Program-made: the position numbers and the translations under genes
Notes under the pieces: generated by a model
What the model saw: the letters and a program-made list of their open reading frames with translations, nothing else
The model's database searches: none
Told to the model about the DNA's origin: nothing
Assembly (NCBI RefSeq): GCF_001661675.2
Contig: NZ_CP019602.1
Coordinates: 2,319,501 to 2,383,500 of the forward strand
DNA: 64,000 nucleotides
Origin: Croceicoccus marinus
GTDB lineage: Bacteria; Pseudomonadota; Alphaproteobacteria; Sphingomonadales; Sphingomonadaceae
Direction: 5' to 3'
Shown: positions 42,821 to 52,406 of the stretch, piece after piece
Layout: each line of letters starts with the position of its first letter
Numbering within the stretch: position 1 is the stretch's first letter

Positions 42821-45294
42821 AGGCAATCCGCCTCCACCGCGACCTGACCCGCATCTGGGGGAACGAGCCCGGCTGGCGCGGTGTGTTCAGCAGCGTCAGC
42901 CACACCGATCTTGGTAAGCGCTTCGTCGTCGCGGCGGCAGTGTTCTTCGGAATCGGCGGCGTGCTCGCGATGCTGATCCGCGCCCAGCTGGCGACGCCCG
43001 AAAGCGCCTTTGCCGGGCCGGAGGTCTATGGCCAGATCTTCACCATGCATGGCAGCATCATGATGTTCCTGTTCGCTATTCCCATGCTGGAGGGCCTGGC
43101 TATCTATCTGCTGCCCAAGATCCTGGGCGCGCGCGACCTCGCCTATCCGCGCCTCACGGCTCTCGGCTGGTGGTGTTATCTATTCGGCGGCACCATCATG
43201 ATCTTGGCGCTGCTGGGCGGTGTCGCACCCGATGCGGGCTGGTTCCTCTACCCGCCGCTTTCGGGCAAGGAATACACGCCCGGCGTCAACTCCGACGTCT
43301 GGCTGCTCGGCATCACATTCGTCGAGATTTCCGCTATGTGCGCCGCGATCGAGATCGTGGTGACTATTCTCAAGTTCCGCGCGGCCAATATGGGCCTCAC
43401 CAGAATGCCGATCATGGCCTGGTACCTGCTCGCGACCGCCGGGATGATGGTGTTCGGCTTCCCCCCGCTGATCCTCGGATCGATCCTGCTAGAGGTGGAA
43501 CGCGCCTTTGGCTGGCCGTTCTTCCAGCCCGAATTTGGCGGATCGCCTCTGCTATGGCAGCACCTCTTCTGGCTGTTCGGCCATCCGGAGGTCTACATCA
43601 TCTTTCTGCCCGCAGCGGGAGCGCTATCGACCATCATCCCGGTGATGGCCCGCACCCCGCTGATCGGATACGGCGCGATCGTGACGGCGGTGATGGCGCT
43701 CGCCTTCCTCAGCTTCGGGCTGTGGGTCCACCACATGTTCACCACCGGCATCCCGCACATGGCGCTGGGGTTCTTTTCGGCGGCGTCCGTGCTGGTGGCG
43801 ATCCCGACCGCGGTGCAGATCTTCGCCTGGATCGGCACGATCTGGGCGGGCCGGCCCAAGTTTACCCTGCCGATGTATTACATCTTGGGCTTCTTCGTGG
43901 TCTTCGTCCTTGGCGGGCTGACGGGCGTGATGCTGGCCATCGTGCCCTTCGACCAGCAGGCACATGATACCGCCTTCGTCACAGCGCATCTGCATTACGT
44001 GCTGGTGGGCGGCTTCGTGTTCCCAATGCTGGCCGCCGCCTATTACTGGATGCCGCACGCCACGGGGCGAACGCGCGTCATGCGGCTGGGGATCGCGGCA
44101 TTCTGGCTAATATTCATCGGCTTCAACCTGACCTTCCTGCACATGCACCTGACGGGTCTGCTGGGGATGCCCCGCAGGGTGTACACCTATCCAGCGGAAG
44201 CGGGGTGGACTTGGCTCAACCTCATATCCTCGATCGGAAGTTTCATGCAGGCCTTCGGCTTCGGCCTGTTCGCGATCGACATCGCTCTCCAGCGCCGGAT
44301 CGGCAACCATGCGCGTCGCGATCCGTGGGATGCCGAGACGCTGGAATGGGCCATGCCCATACCGCCCACGCAGTACAATTTCGCCAGCCTGCCTACGGTC
44401 GACAGTCGCGAGCCGCTGACTCGCGACCGGAAGATCGGCGCGGGGCTTGCTGCGGGAAAAGGCCTTCTCGGCCGCGCGATCGACAAGCGGCGCGAGACGC
44501 TGGCTGTCGACATGGTCACCGGCGCGCCCGAACACGTCGCGATCCTGCCGGGGCCGAGCCTGTTGCCGCTCTTTACCGCGATGGTCATCGGTGGGTTTTT
44601 CCTGTCGATGCTGCTCAGCCTCTACTGGCTGACTCCGCTTTTCGTCGTCGGCACAGCGATCATGGTCTGGCGCTGGGCGGGCACTACGGGAACAACGCGC
44701 GACCCCGGCCCGATCGATGTCGGGGCGGGAGTAATGCTGCCGACCAGTTTCGCAGTCGGCGGCAGCGTGGGCTATTGGGGCAGCGTGCTCGCGTCGGCAG
44801 CAAACGGAACCTTGTTCGCCTCACTCGTGTTCGGCTATTTCTTCCTCTGGGTGGTTGCGCCAAACTGGCCGCCACCGGGGGAGTACGGCGCATATCTCCT
44901 CGAACCCCTACTGATCACGGCGGCAGCCGCTCTCGCGCTCTTGGGAGCGCGCATGGGACAATACGATTTCGGGCAGGCGAGTGTCGGCAGTGCGTTGGCA
45001 GCCATAGGCCTCGCCCTCGCGATTGGCGGGCTGCTTTGGGCTGCCTTGCACCACCTGCCCGGCCCGACCGAGCACGCTTTCGCTGCAGTGGGCTGGGTGC
45101 TTACGAGCTATGCAATCTTCTCCGCCGCTGTCGGTCTGCTCACCCAGTGCTTCGTCCGGCGCCGAATCGCCAGCGGCCATGCCAACGCCGCGTGGCCGCA
45201 CGAATTCCGTATCGCCGCGGTATGGAGCGATTACGGCGCGGGCGTGACCATCGTGGTCGCCTGGCTGCTCGCCCTCTCGGGTGACGCGCTGTGA
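42817..45294 (+). CDS. coxA: Cytochrome c oxidase subunit I-III fusion with altered proton channels
   Basis: 825 aa; TTG start at 42817 with AGGAGGA eight bases upstream. The first 530 or so residues are subunit I: haem a ligands His78 and His393, haem a3 His391, CuB ligands His256 (GHPEVY, with cross-link Tyr260), His305 and His306, and Glu258. Beyond about 600 a subunit III-like part follows (SLYWLTPLF, SLVFGYFFLWV). Asp107 of the D channel is kept, but the positions of its two Asn are Ile96 and Thr114, and the K-channel Lys is Gln334. An A-type oxidase of an unusual subgroup. Confidence 0.88.
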   Translation: MKAIRLHRDLTRIWGNEPGWRGVFSSVSHTDLGKRFVVAAAVFFGIGGVLAMLIRAQLATPESAFAGPEVYGQIFTMHGSIMMFLFAIPMLEGLAIYLLPKILGARDLAYPRLTALGWWCYLFGGTIMILALLGGVAPDAGWFLYPPLSGKEYTPGVNSDVWLLGITFVEISAMCAAIEIVVTILKFRAANMGLTRMPIMAWYLLATAGMMVFGFPPLILGSILLEVERAFGWPFFQPEFGGSPLLWQHLFWLFGHPEVYIIFLPAAGALSTIIPVMARTPLIGYGAIVTAVMALAFLSFGLWVHHMFTTGIPHMALGFFSAASVLVAIPTAVQIFAWIGTIWAGRPKFTLPMYYILGFFVVFVLGGLTGVMLAIVPFDQQAHDTAFVTAHLHYVLVGGFVFPMLAAAYYWMPHATGRTRVMRLGIAAFWLIFIGFNLTFLHMHLTGLLGMPRRVYTYPAEAGWTWLNLISSIGSFMQAFGFGLFAIDIALQRRIGNHARRDPWDAETLEWAMPIPPTQYNFASLPTVDSREPLTRDRKIGAGLAAGKGLLGRAIDKRRETLAVDMVTGAPEHVAILPGPSLLPLFTAMVIGGFFLSMLLSLYWLTPLFVVGTAIMVWRWAGTTGTTRDPGPIDVGAGVMLPTSFAVGGSVGYWGSVLASAANGTLFASLVFGYFFLWVVAPNWPPPGEYGAYLLEPLLITAAAALALLGARMGQYDFGQASVGSALAAIGLALAIGGLLWAALHHLPGPTEHAFAAVGWVLTSYAIFSAAVGLLTQCFVRRRIASGHANAAWPHEFRIAAVWSDYGAGVTIVVAWLLALSGDAL

Positions 45295-45602
45295 TGGCGC
45301 TCACCCGCATGGTCTCAGGCCTGGTTCTCTGGGCGGCGGCCTTCAGCATCCTCTATGCCCTTCACGGCTTCGGCTGCTCGCTCGGATGGACCGGACCCTC
45401 GTTGTTTGGCGTGACGCAGGTAAAAGTGCTGTTGCTGGCGGTATGGGGGATCCTGATCGTTACCCACGGCCTGCTCATGCTCTGGCTGCTCAAGCAGCAT
45501 GAAACACAGATGGAGCGGATTGGCATCGCGATAGGGTGCATCGGTCTGGGCGCCACCATTAGTACCGGTATGCCGATCCTGGCGATCCCGAGCTGCGTTT
45601 AG
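45291..45602 (+). CDS. Small three-helix membrane protein of the oxidase operon
   Basis: 103 aa; GTG overlaps the coxA stop (GTGA), with an ATG one codon later. Three hydrophobic helices (about 5-27, 40-65, 75-100) and no clear cofactor ligands. It could be a small oxidase subunit or a stabiliser. Last gene of the cluster. Confidence 0.65.
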   Translation: MMALTRMVSGLVLWAAAFSILYALHGFGCSLGWTGPSLFGVTQVKVLLLAVWGILIVTHGLLMLWLLKQHETQMERIGIAIGCIGLGATISTGMPILAIPSCV

Positions 45603-45898
45603 TGTACAAGCGGTCCTGGTCGACAGACTGCGGCCACCTTAGCGGACCCGCGCCCGCGCGCCGTCCCTCATCCGGCCCCAGTGCCTAGGATGCGAAATGG
45701 CCTTAGTGAATGCGCCGCTGAACCCGCCTTCGACCTGAACTGCGGTGACGACGCCCTTGTCATCGTGCCTTCTGATAGGCCATTTTCGGAAGGGTCGGGC
45801 AGTTGGCACGGATGCCTTCGCCAGCATCATTCCGTATCGGTGTGAACAGAAATGATGTTAGAGGGTTATCTCGTCTAGATAGATGCTAACAGGTCTCC
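45603..45898. other. Gap between oxidase cluster and antiporter
   Basis: 296 bp. A 63-codon minus-strand frame (45639-45830) is open but has no clear family features. Nothing else is seen; the promoter of the antiporter gene should lie near the right end. Confidence 0.35.
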
Positions 45899-47589
45899 AT
45901 GCTCGAAATCTTCGCCGGTTCCCTGTTCACCGAAGTGTCTGCACTCCTGATCCTTGCGGGCATGATCGGCTTGGCGGGGCACATGCTGAAACAGCCGCTC
46001 GTCGTGAGTTACATCCTCGTCGGAATCGTTGCCGGTCCATCGGTGTTGAACCTCGCTCAATCGGAGGGCTCTCTCGAACTCCTGTCCGAGCTGGGGATAG
46101 CCATTCTGCTCTTCCTGGTGGGCTTGAAAATGGACTTCAAGCTAATACGGTCACTCGGAGCCGTGTCGCTGACAACAGGTCTCGGGCAGGTGATTTTCAC
46201 GGCCGCTTTCGGGTTCATGATCTCCTATTTGCTGGGCTTTGGCCTAATTCCGAGCATCTACATCGCCGTGGCGCTCACGTTTTCCAGCACGATCATCATC
46301 GTCAAGCTCCTCTCAGACAAGCGGGAGCTGGATTCGCTGCATGGTCGGACGGCACTGGGTTTCCTCATCGTCCAGGATATCGTCGTGGTCCTAGCAATGG
46401 TCGCGCTCTCTACGATAGGTATGGGTTCGGGTGAAGACGGTGGCGAAGTAACGTTTTCGCAAGCCGCGATCGCCGCAGCGGCGCTGGTCGGCGTGGTCGT
46501 ATTGATCGTGAAATTCGCGGCGACGCCGATTACTAAGAAACTGGCTGAAAATCAGGAACTGCTCATTCTCTTCGCGCTGGGTCTCGCGGCGGGCTTCGCA
46601 GCGATCGGTGAATATCTCGGGCTGGGACTGGAGATCGGCGGCCTTCTTGCCGGTGTGGCGCTCGCATCAACTCCTTACCGGGAATCGATTTCATCTCGCC
46701 TCACCACCCTGCGTGATTTCCTTCTGCTGTTCTTCTTCGTAGTCCTTGGCACCGAATTGAACCTAGGCGCCTTGGGGAGCAACATTCCCGCAGCCCTCCT
46801 TCTCTCGGCGTTCGTACTAATCGGAAACCCACTGATCGTGCTGATCATAATGGGACGAATGGGCTACCGAAAGCGCACAAGCTTCCTCGCAGGCCTTACC
46901 GTGGCGCAGATAAGCGAATTCTCCCTCATCTTCGTAGGAATGGGTGTAACGCTGGGCCACCTGACCGGGAGCGAACTCGGGCTTGTAACGCTCGTCGGGC
47001 TGATCACGATCGCAGTTTCAACCTACATGATCACCTATTCGCATCAAATCTACAAACTTTTGGAGCCGTACTTGGGCTTTGCTGAGAGAGATGACCCCGC
47101 TCGAGAAATTCAAGAGGAGGAGAAAGACAAGTCCACACCACCGGCCGTTATACTGTTGGGTCTGGCCGGGTTAGGAGGTGCTTTCGCCGCTAGGCTGATG
47201 GAAAAAAGATACCTGCCCTCGGTGTGGACTTTGATCCATCCTCAGTGGTGAAATGGCGGGATCGGGGATTCGACGCGGTCTACGGTGATGTGAGTGATCC
47301 CCATTTCGTCGCGGAGCTGCCCTTGAAATCAGCAGAGTGGGTAATTTCAACTCTCCAACATCATGGGCCGGCGTTAGTGGATCAGGATCCCAGACTTACG
47401 ATGATGCGCACCCTCAAGGCCGATGGTTTCAAGGGGAAGATAGCCATTGCAGTTTATCGGCATTCAGATGTCGAACATGTAGAAGGTCTAGGTGCAGACG
47501 TAATACTAGAGCCTTTCGAAGACGCCGCGCAGATGACGGTCAATGAAATCGAGTCTAGCTTTACTCGGATACCTGTCGAAAGCTCATGA
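45899..47589 (+). pseudogene. Kef-type cation:proton antiporter, frameshifted before the TrkA-N domain
   Basis: The first frame (45899-47251, 450 aa) holds the CPA2 exchanger domain of about 12 helices (LGIAILLFLVGLKM, GLEIGGLLAGVALA) and starts a Rossmann loop (GLAGLGGAFAARLMEK). The rest, FDPSSVVKWRDRGFDAVYGD, is in the -1 frame up to 47589. Adding one A to the six-A run at 47202-47207 would give MEKK-IPALGVDFDP and restore the domain. The membrane part may still be made alone, or slippage may give the full protein; a sequencing error is also possible. Confidence 0.8.
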
Positions 47590-47800
47590 CTAAAAGCACA
47601 CCCGAGCCCACGCCGACCAAACGGCCTAAGCCTCATTGGGTGGGAGCGCTCGTGATAATCGTCGTCTTCACAGCCTTAATGAAGGGGGAAGGCCCCGAAC
47701 GCTATTTGATTGTTGGGGGCTGATCACCCTCATCGGGGTGTTGCTCATGCACATCGAGCGGCTTGAAGCTAAGGAAGGTGACCGAGACGGCAACGAGTAA
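47586..47800 (+). pseudogene. Small membrane protein, probably frameshifted
   Basis: ATG at 47586 overlaps the antiporter stop. The first frame gives 45 aa with one hydrophobic helix (HWVGALVIIVVFTAL), ending at 47723. A second hydrophobic helix followed by charged residues (LITLIGVLLMHIERLEAKEG) continues in another frame to 47800, so one base may be lost or gained near 47700. Unknown function. Confidence 0.4.
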
Positions 47801-48068
47801 TTGCATTTCGGGCTCGGAAATAAATGAGTGTTAGGGTTCCTTTGGAATAACGCTTCCGCCTGCAAAGCCTTGATGTCCGCTTTCAAGGAAACGGCGACGA
47901 ACCTTCAATGGCCGATATTGGGGCGCGAAGCAGTCATGAAATCGCCTACTTCCACTGCCCTCGCGTGCCACCACACCGGGAAAATTCTGCCCGTCCAGCG
48001 TCGCTGTCCGAGGTCGGTAGGTAGAGGGGAAAAGCCCCTCGGTCGGCCTCGCGACACGAGGTAATTCC

Positions 48069-48971
48069 ATGAAAGATTCAGAACAGCGGCTGGATGGATC
48101 CAGCATCGGCGAAGCATGTCCGGTCGACCAGCGCATCCTTCGCCCAGTCCGTGTCCGGAACGACTGGCCCCGCACGGCACCGGAGGGAGATGCAGTCCGC
48201 CGGATCGCCGTGGTCGACACCGAAACCACGGGCCTGTCCGCCGAGCGGCACACGGTCATCGAACTGTGCATGGCTATCGTTCAAGTGAACGATGCCGGTC
48301 GGATCGTAGCTGTCGAAGTCGTCAGGAGCGGACTAATCGATCCCGGCCGTCCGCTGACAGCGGAGATCGTGGACCTGACCGGGCTCACCGATCAGGATCT
48401 TGCCGGACGGTCCATAGACGAGGATCAGGTCGCAGCGATGCTAGCCTCCTGCGAGGGAGTGGTCGCATACAATGCCGGCTTTGATCGCCCCTTCGTCGAG
48501 AAGATGATCGACCGGCATGTGGCAGTGCCGTGGGGCTGCGCAATGGCTGACGTGCCGTGGCGCAAGCTTGGATTCGAACCGGGACCACAGGGGTACGCCG
48601 TAATGCAGGCAGGGTACTACATGCCCTCGGCGCACCGCGCGAAAGACGACGTTCTTGCCTTGGTCCAGCTTCTTGATCACGTCTGCGATGATGGCGAGAC
48701 CGTCATGGCCAAAACGCTGGCCGCGATGGATGCGCCGGCGTGGCGCTTCGAGGCGCAGGGGGCGCCATACGGATACAAAGAAAATTTGCGCGAGCAACGT
48801 TATCGTTGGGCGTGGGGGAGGCTGCACGATCTGTGGCACAAACACGTGCGCGCCGAAGCCTACCAGGCCGAGCTCGACTGGTACGTGTCGACGATCGGTA
48901 AGGAGCCGGTGATCGTCCCGCTGCCTGCGAGCGAGCGGTATCGTTTCCACACAGCGTGGACCCCGGCCTGA
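48069..48971 (+). CDS. DEDDh exonuclease (DnaQ-like)
   Basis: 300 aa. VVDTETTGL gives Asp50 and Glu52; AYNAGFDRPF gives Asp139; HRAKDD gives His189 and Asp193/194, a full DEDDh set. The C-terminal 90 residues are an added helical region rich in Trp and Tyr. It would be a 3'-5' exonuclease on DNA or RNA. GAGG is nine bases before the ATG. It starts a run of plasmid-type genes on the plus strand. Confidence 0.85.
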   Translation: MKDSEQRLDGSSIGEACPVDQRILRPVRVRNDWPRTAPEGDAVRRIAVVDTETTGLSAERHTVIELCMAIVQVNDAGRIVAVEVVRSGLIDPGRPLTAEIVDLTGLTDQDLAGRSIDEDQVAAMLASCEGVVAYNAGFDRPFVEKMIDRHVAVPWGCAMADVPWRKLGFEPGPQGYAVMQAGYYMPSAHRAKDDVLALVQLLDHVCDDGETVMAKTLAAMDAPAWRFEAQGAPYGYKENLREQRYRWAWGRLHDLWHKHVRAEAYQAELDWYVSTIGKEPVIVPLPASERYRFHTAWTPA

Positions 48972-49064
48972 GGGGCATAAACCTCAAGAACGCAAGAAAC
49001 GTGAGCCATCCGGCTGAACGGAAAAGGGCTCCGGCCGACAGGCCCACACAACAAGGAAATACGA

Positions 49065-49604
49065 ATGATCGATCTCGATATCGGCGGGGCATGCCCCCGC
49101 CAGCAGCTGACCTGTGCGCTGTCGCAAGCGCTGGGTCTGCCCACCGACCCCGGCGCCGGCACCGATGCGCTGACAATCGGCACCATGGACTATCCATCCG
49201 AACCCGCGCTTGAGATGGTCGCCCGGGCGGCGATGCAGGCAAGGCAGGACTCGCTGATGGCGCTGTTCGCCAACGATCAGATCAGCATCTGCGCTGGGAT
49301 CGCGCTGATCTACCGGACGAAGGACGGAGCGCAGATCATGCAGGTCGAGCCGTGCCGCCTGAGCCGTGGAAAGCCGATCCTGCTTGTCACCACCGATCGC
49401 CGCCATGCCTTCCGCCTCGACAAACGCTGTGTGCTGCGATCGTGCGCCGTGCCGTCGAGCGCGAAGGTCGAGCGCGGCGTCGAACGCGCATGGACTGACA
49501 TCCGCGCTGCCATGATCACGGTCGAGGTCGATCCTGAGCAGTGGGAAGCTGGCTATTTCAGCCTGTTCGCCGATGCGCAGGCCTTCGCCGACTTCATGGC
49601 TTGA
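49065..49604 (+). CDS. Unknown 179-aa protein
   Basis: ATG preceded by AAGG. A mixed alpha/beta protein without membrane segments (SICAGIALIYRTKDGAQIMQ in the middle). No family recognised. It follows the exonuclease by 93 bp and ends in a strong hairpin (49634-49665). Confidence 0.65.
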   Translation: MIDLDIGGACPRQQLTCALSQALGLPTDPGAGTDALTIGTMDYPSEPALEMVARAAMQARQDSLMALFANDQISICAGIALIYRTKDGAQIMQVEPCRLSRGKPILLVTTDRRHAFRLDKRCVLRSCAVPSSAKVERGVERAWTDIRAAMITVEVDPEQWEAGYFSLFADAQAFADFMA

Positions 49605-49633
49605 GCGGCTCCACGCCAATTACAAACACCGAG

Positions 49634-49665
49634 CAGGCGGCGTCTCCAACGGGAGGCGCCGCCTG
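49634..49665 (+). terminator. Strong hairpin after the 179-aa gene
   Basis: A 14-bp stem (one G-T pair) with loop AACG, followed by CCGCGTTTCTC. The T-run is short, so it is a terminator candidate or a transcript stabiliser. Confidence 0.5.
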
Positions 49666-49693
49666 CCGCGTTTCTCAGAACAGGATTTTCATC

Positions 49694-50278
49694 ATGCCCC
49701 ATTCCCACAGGCGCCATCCGCGGGTGTTATGCTCGCTCGCGATTATCCGCGATCCCGGTGAAAGCAGCCCGCGATCCGCTATTCGTTCGACCGCCATCTT
49801 CACCGTGACTCGTGAACAAGGAGGCGGCGCGAGGTTCGCTATCGATCACCGCGTATTCGATCGGACAGCGAACCGGGCCGAGATTCTGGCCGGACTGGCC
49901 GAGCGCGTTCCTGCAGGCGCGACAGTTATCGCGCGTGCGTCACGCACGTCGCAGCATTACCTGAGGCAGGCATTCAGCGCCGGAGGGCCCCTGCCGCCAG
50001 CTGACCTGCAACTTCTCCAGCGTGATCGCCCGGACCTGGATATCCTCCCGCTCGAATGCGCGAACAGCGTGCTGGAAGAAATTGCGGCCGCATACCGGAT
50101 CGAGCGAGCCGGTCCCGGTTCAAACATGCTGTCACGATCGCGCAAGGCGCCGGAGGAAGCACAGTGCCTGTGGGCAGCGTTCCTGTGGTCGCAATGTTCG
50201 CCGCACCAGCGGACATCGCTCGCCGCCGCGTGGCAGGCATGGCGGGCGCTCGAGCGGGCGCGCCCGCTCCCCTTCTGA
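49694..50278 (+). CDS. Unknown 194-aa protein
   Basis: Start chosen at MPHSHRRHPR (49694); the frame is open further left across the preceding gene's end, and no strong ribosome-binding site is seen. Arg- and Ala-rich, with an alpha/beta segment (ATVIARASRTSQHYLRQAF). No motif recognised. The next exonuclease starts 42 bp after its stop. Confidence 0.5.
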   Translation: MPHSHRRHPRVLCSLAIIRDPGESSPRSAIRSTAIFTVTREQGGGARFAIDHRVFDRTANRAEILAGLAERVPAGATVIARASRTSQHYLRQAFSAGGPLPPADLQLLQRDRPDLDILPLECANSVLEEIAAAYRIERAGPGSNMLSRSRKAPEEAQCLWAAFLWSQCSPHQRTSLAAAWQAWRALERARPLPF

Positions 50279-50320
50279 CGAAGCGTGATGATGCCAACAC
50301 TAATTGAAAGGAAAAGCGGA

Positions 50321-51076
50321 ATGGCAAAAACGTATATCGCGCTCGACGCGGAATTCTTCTGGGACAAGGACCTCTACAAATTACATCAGGCCATGGATCC
50401 TGACTCCAATCGTCACGCGGTCGCGGTGAAGCGTGTCATGGCTGCAGCTGCGTTCCAGTTCACTATCGACGAAGAGGGACGGGTGAGTACTGGCGAGATT
50501 GGCAGCTGGTGCGAGCGGGACTGGGCTGACGAGGCTGGCGTGGTCATGAGGGTCTTCGATTACCTGCGGGCGAACGACGACAAGCCCGTTATTACCTATG
50601 GTGGGTTGGCCACCGACGTGCCGATCCTGCTACACGCTAGCATAGCGCACGGATTGCGGCTGCCACCGCAGCTCGTCGACCAGCCTGGCCGAAAAGGCCC
50701 TCGGCCGCATCTCGATCTCGGCCTGATGATGAAAGGGGGAGGTAGAACCTGGACCCATCTCAGCCAGCTTTTGCTGCGAATGAACGTGCCGTTCGATCTT
50801 GTCGCGGCGAAGTCCAATGTCCCGCGCCCGGCCAGCGATGGAGCCTGGCGAAACCTGCGCGATCATGTCGAACTGGACTGTCTTCTGCTCGCCATCGCAA
50901 AGATCGGATGGTTGGTTGCCCAGGGCATGAATGGCCTACGGCTTGAACCTGCCATCGTAACGCTGGTCGAGGGGTTCTTGCGACGACGTCCGGACCATGG
51001 ACTGGCTGGCGAGTTGCGAACGTATATTGGGAGCCTACACGGGAAAATCGCCGAGGGTTTCGAAATCGCGGCCTGA
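50321..51076 (+). CDS. Predicted 3'-5' exonuclease (PolB exo2-like)
   Basis: 251 aa from the ATG at 50321, with GAAAGGAAAAGCGGA before it. ALDAEFFWD supplies the first Asp/Glu pair (Asp9, Glu11); VITYGGLATDVPIL and HVELDCLLLAI look like exo II and III of the DEDD fold, close to the predicted 3'-5' exonuclease related to polymerase B. It is the second DEDD nuclease in 3 kb. Confidence 0.65.
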   Translation: MAKTYIALDAEFFWDKDLYKLHQAMDPDSNRHAVAVKRVMAAAAFQFTIDEEGRVSTGEIGSWCERDWADEAGVVMRVFDYLRANDDKPVITYGGLATDVPILLHASIAHGLRLPPQLVDQPGRKGPRPHLDLGLMMKGGGRTWTHLSQLLLRMNVPFDLVAAKSNVPRPASDGAWRNLRDHVELDCLLLAIAKIGWLVAQGMNGLRLEPAIVTLVEGFLRRRPDHGLAGELRTYIGSLHGKIAEGFEIAA

Positions 51077-51091
51077 GCCTTCACCCTACAT

Positions 51092-51135
51092 ATGCGCCGG
51101 ACTGGTGAAATTCGGACACCGCCGGTCCGGCGCAT
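51092..51135. other. Perfect 11-bp hairpin in a 311-bp gap
   Basis: ATGCGCCGGAC and GTCCGGCGCAT flank 22 bases in which GGTG and CACC pair again, so one long hairpin can form. No T-run follows on either strand. The rest of the gap (51077-51387) shows no gene. It could be a protein-binding site, a structured RNA or a weak terminator. Confidence 0.5.
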
Positions 51136-51387
51136 CTTATCGAACCTCTCCACTCTGAGTTTTCAGATGACGGCAACGATTTCTTAATCGTCTATGGCCT
51201 ATCGTGGAGAAACCGCGAACACAGCGTGCTGGGATAGTCCCCCAAGCCGGTGGCCTTCAATTTTGTGTCGCTTCAACCCACGAACCCGCGCCGAGACGGT
51301 GCGCGTTCATTGGCGTTCGAGGTCACGAAATGACATCTTCGACATCACAACCCACGTCAGTGGTCTCGCTCGCCCCGCGAGGAAACC

Positions 51388-52032
51388 ATGGCAAAGGGAA
51401 CTGCCGGTAACGGCAACAAAATCTATAAATCGACGAACGCCTGTCCGAATTCGGGCAGTGTCGCGCATACATCAACGAATAACGCAACACGCTCGTATCT
51501 CACGAAGCCGCAGGTTCGCGCAGCGATTGCGGCGATCGACTTTCGGTCAAATTCAAAGCTCATGCGAATGGCGCGGTTTCGCGCTTTCACCGCCGGCATC
51601 GACGCCGAAGACATCCTGCAGGAAGCGATCCTGCGGGCGCTGACCTCACGCAGCTGCCCTGCCGGACTCAAGATGGAGTATTTCTTGATGGCGGTCATGC
51701 GTTCGATCGCAAGCGCCATCATTGCGAGGCGCAAGAGGGACGAAGCCCGTTATTGCAGCGAACTCGACCTGGTCGTGTCCCCGTTGGCGCCGGACGACGC
51801 ATGCGAAATCGCTGAACGCGCCGCCGCTTGGCGACAAGCTTTCGACGACGTCGTCGCGGGCTCGCCAGAGATCGAAAGGGTGGTCGACGGCATTGACCAA
51901 GGCCTGTGCGGGAGAGCGCTCGCCGAATTCGCCAATACAGATCGAGCCCGACTCGCATCAGTGCGAAAAGCGATCAAACGCAATGTTAATAGTATCTGCG
52001 TCGAACTGATAAAACTGGATAAGGCGGCCTGA
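51388..52032 (+). CDS. Sigma-70 region-2-like protein
   Basis: 214 aa, GAGGAAACC directly before the ATG. GIDAEDILQEAILRAL (about 68-83) is the typical core of sigma region 2, followed by helices that could be a degenerate region 4. The first 40 residues are Asn/Ser/Thr-rich. It may be an ECF-like sigma factor serving the island, or a DNA-binding relative. No anti-sigma gene is seen nearby. Confidence 0.6.
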   Translation: MAKGTAGNGNKIYKSTNACPNSGSVAHTSTNNATRSYLTKPQVRAAIAAIDFRSNSKLMRMARFRAFTAGIDAEDILQEAILRALTSRSCPAGLKMEYFLMAVMRSIASAIIARRKRDEARYCSELDLVVSPLAPDDACEIAERAAAWRQAFDDVVAGSPEIERVVDGIDQGLCGRALAEFANTDRARLASVRKAIKRNVNSICVELIKLDKAA

Positions 52033-52079
52033 CTTAACGAACCGATTTTCTGACTATATTAATTAAAGGAGGAAGCGTG

Positions 52080-52406
52080 ATGATGAAGCGAGTGATAGAC
52101 GATATGAACAACCGTGTCGTCCGATTGACACGATATGATTTCGATACAATTGCGCAAGCGTCAAAGCGTCTTAATGATGGCGACCTAAAGCTGTCGCAAC
52201 GCGAACGTGCGGCGGCCGCTATTGTGAACGGCAGAATGGATTTGCTGGAGCATGCCGATGTCCGTCGAGCTCTCGTGAGCATGGGCCGGAGCTGGGCCCA
52301 TGCAACAATAGAAATGATTTTCGATCACTGGGAGCGTGAAATGCAACTTCCAGGTGATCACCCGCAATGCCCGGTCGGTGATCAGCGTATTTTCAGTCGC
52401 CGCTAG
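52080..52406 (+). CDS. Unknown 108-aa protein
   Basis: A very good AAAGGAGG lies seven bases before the ATG at 52080 (a GTG one codon earlier is less well spaced). Helical, with LKLSQRERAAAAIVNGRMDLL in the centre. It follows the sigma-like gene by 47 bp and is probably cotranscribed. No family recognised. Confidence 0.6.
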   Translation: MMKRVIDDMNNRVVRLTRYDFDTIAQASKRLNDGDLKLSQRERAAAAIVNGRMDLLEHADVRRALVSMGRSWAHATIEMIFDHWEREMQLPGDHPQCPVGDQRIFSRR

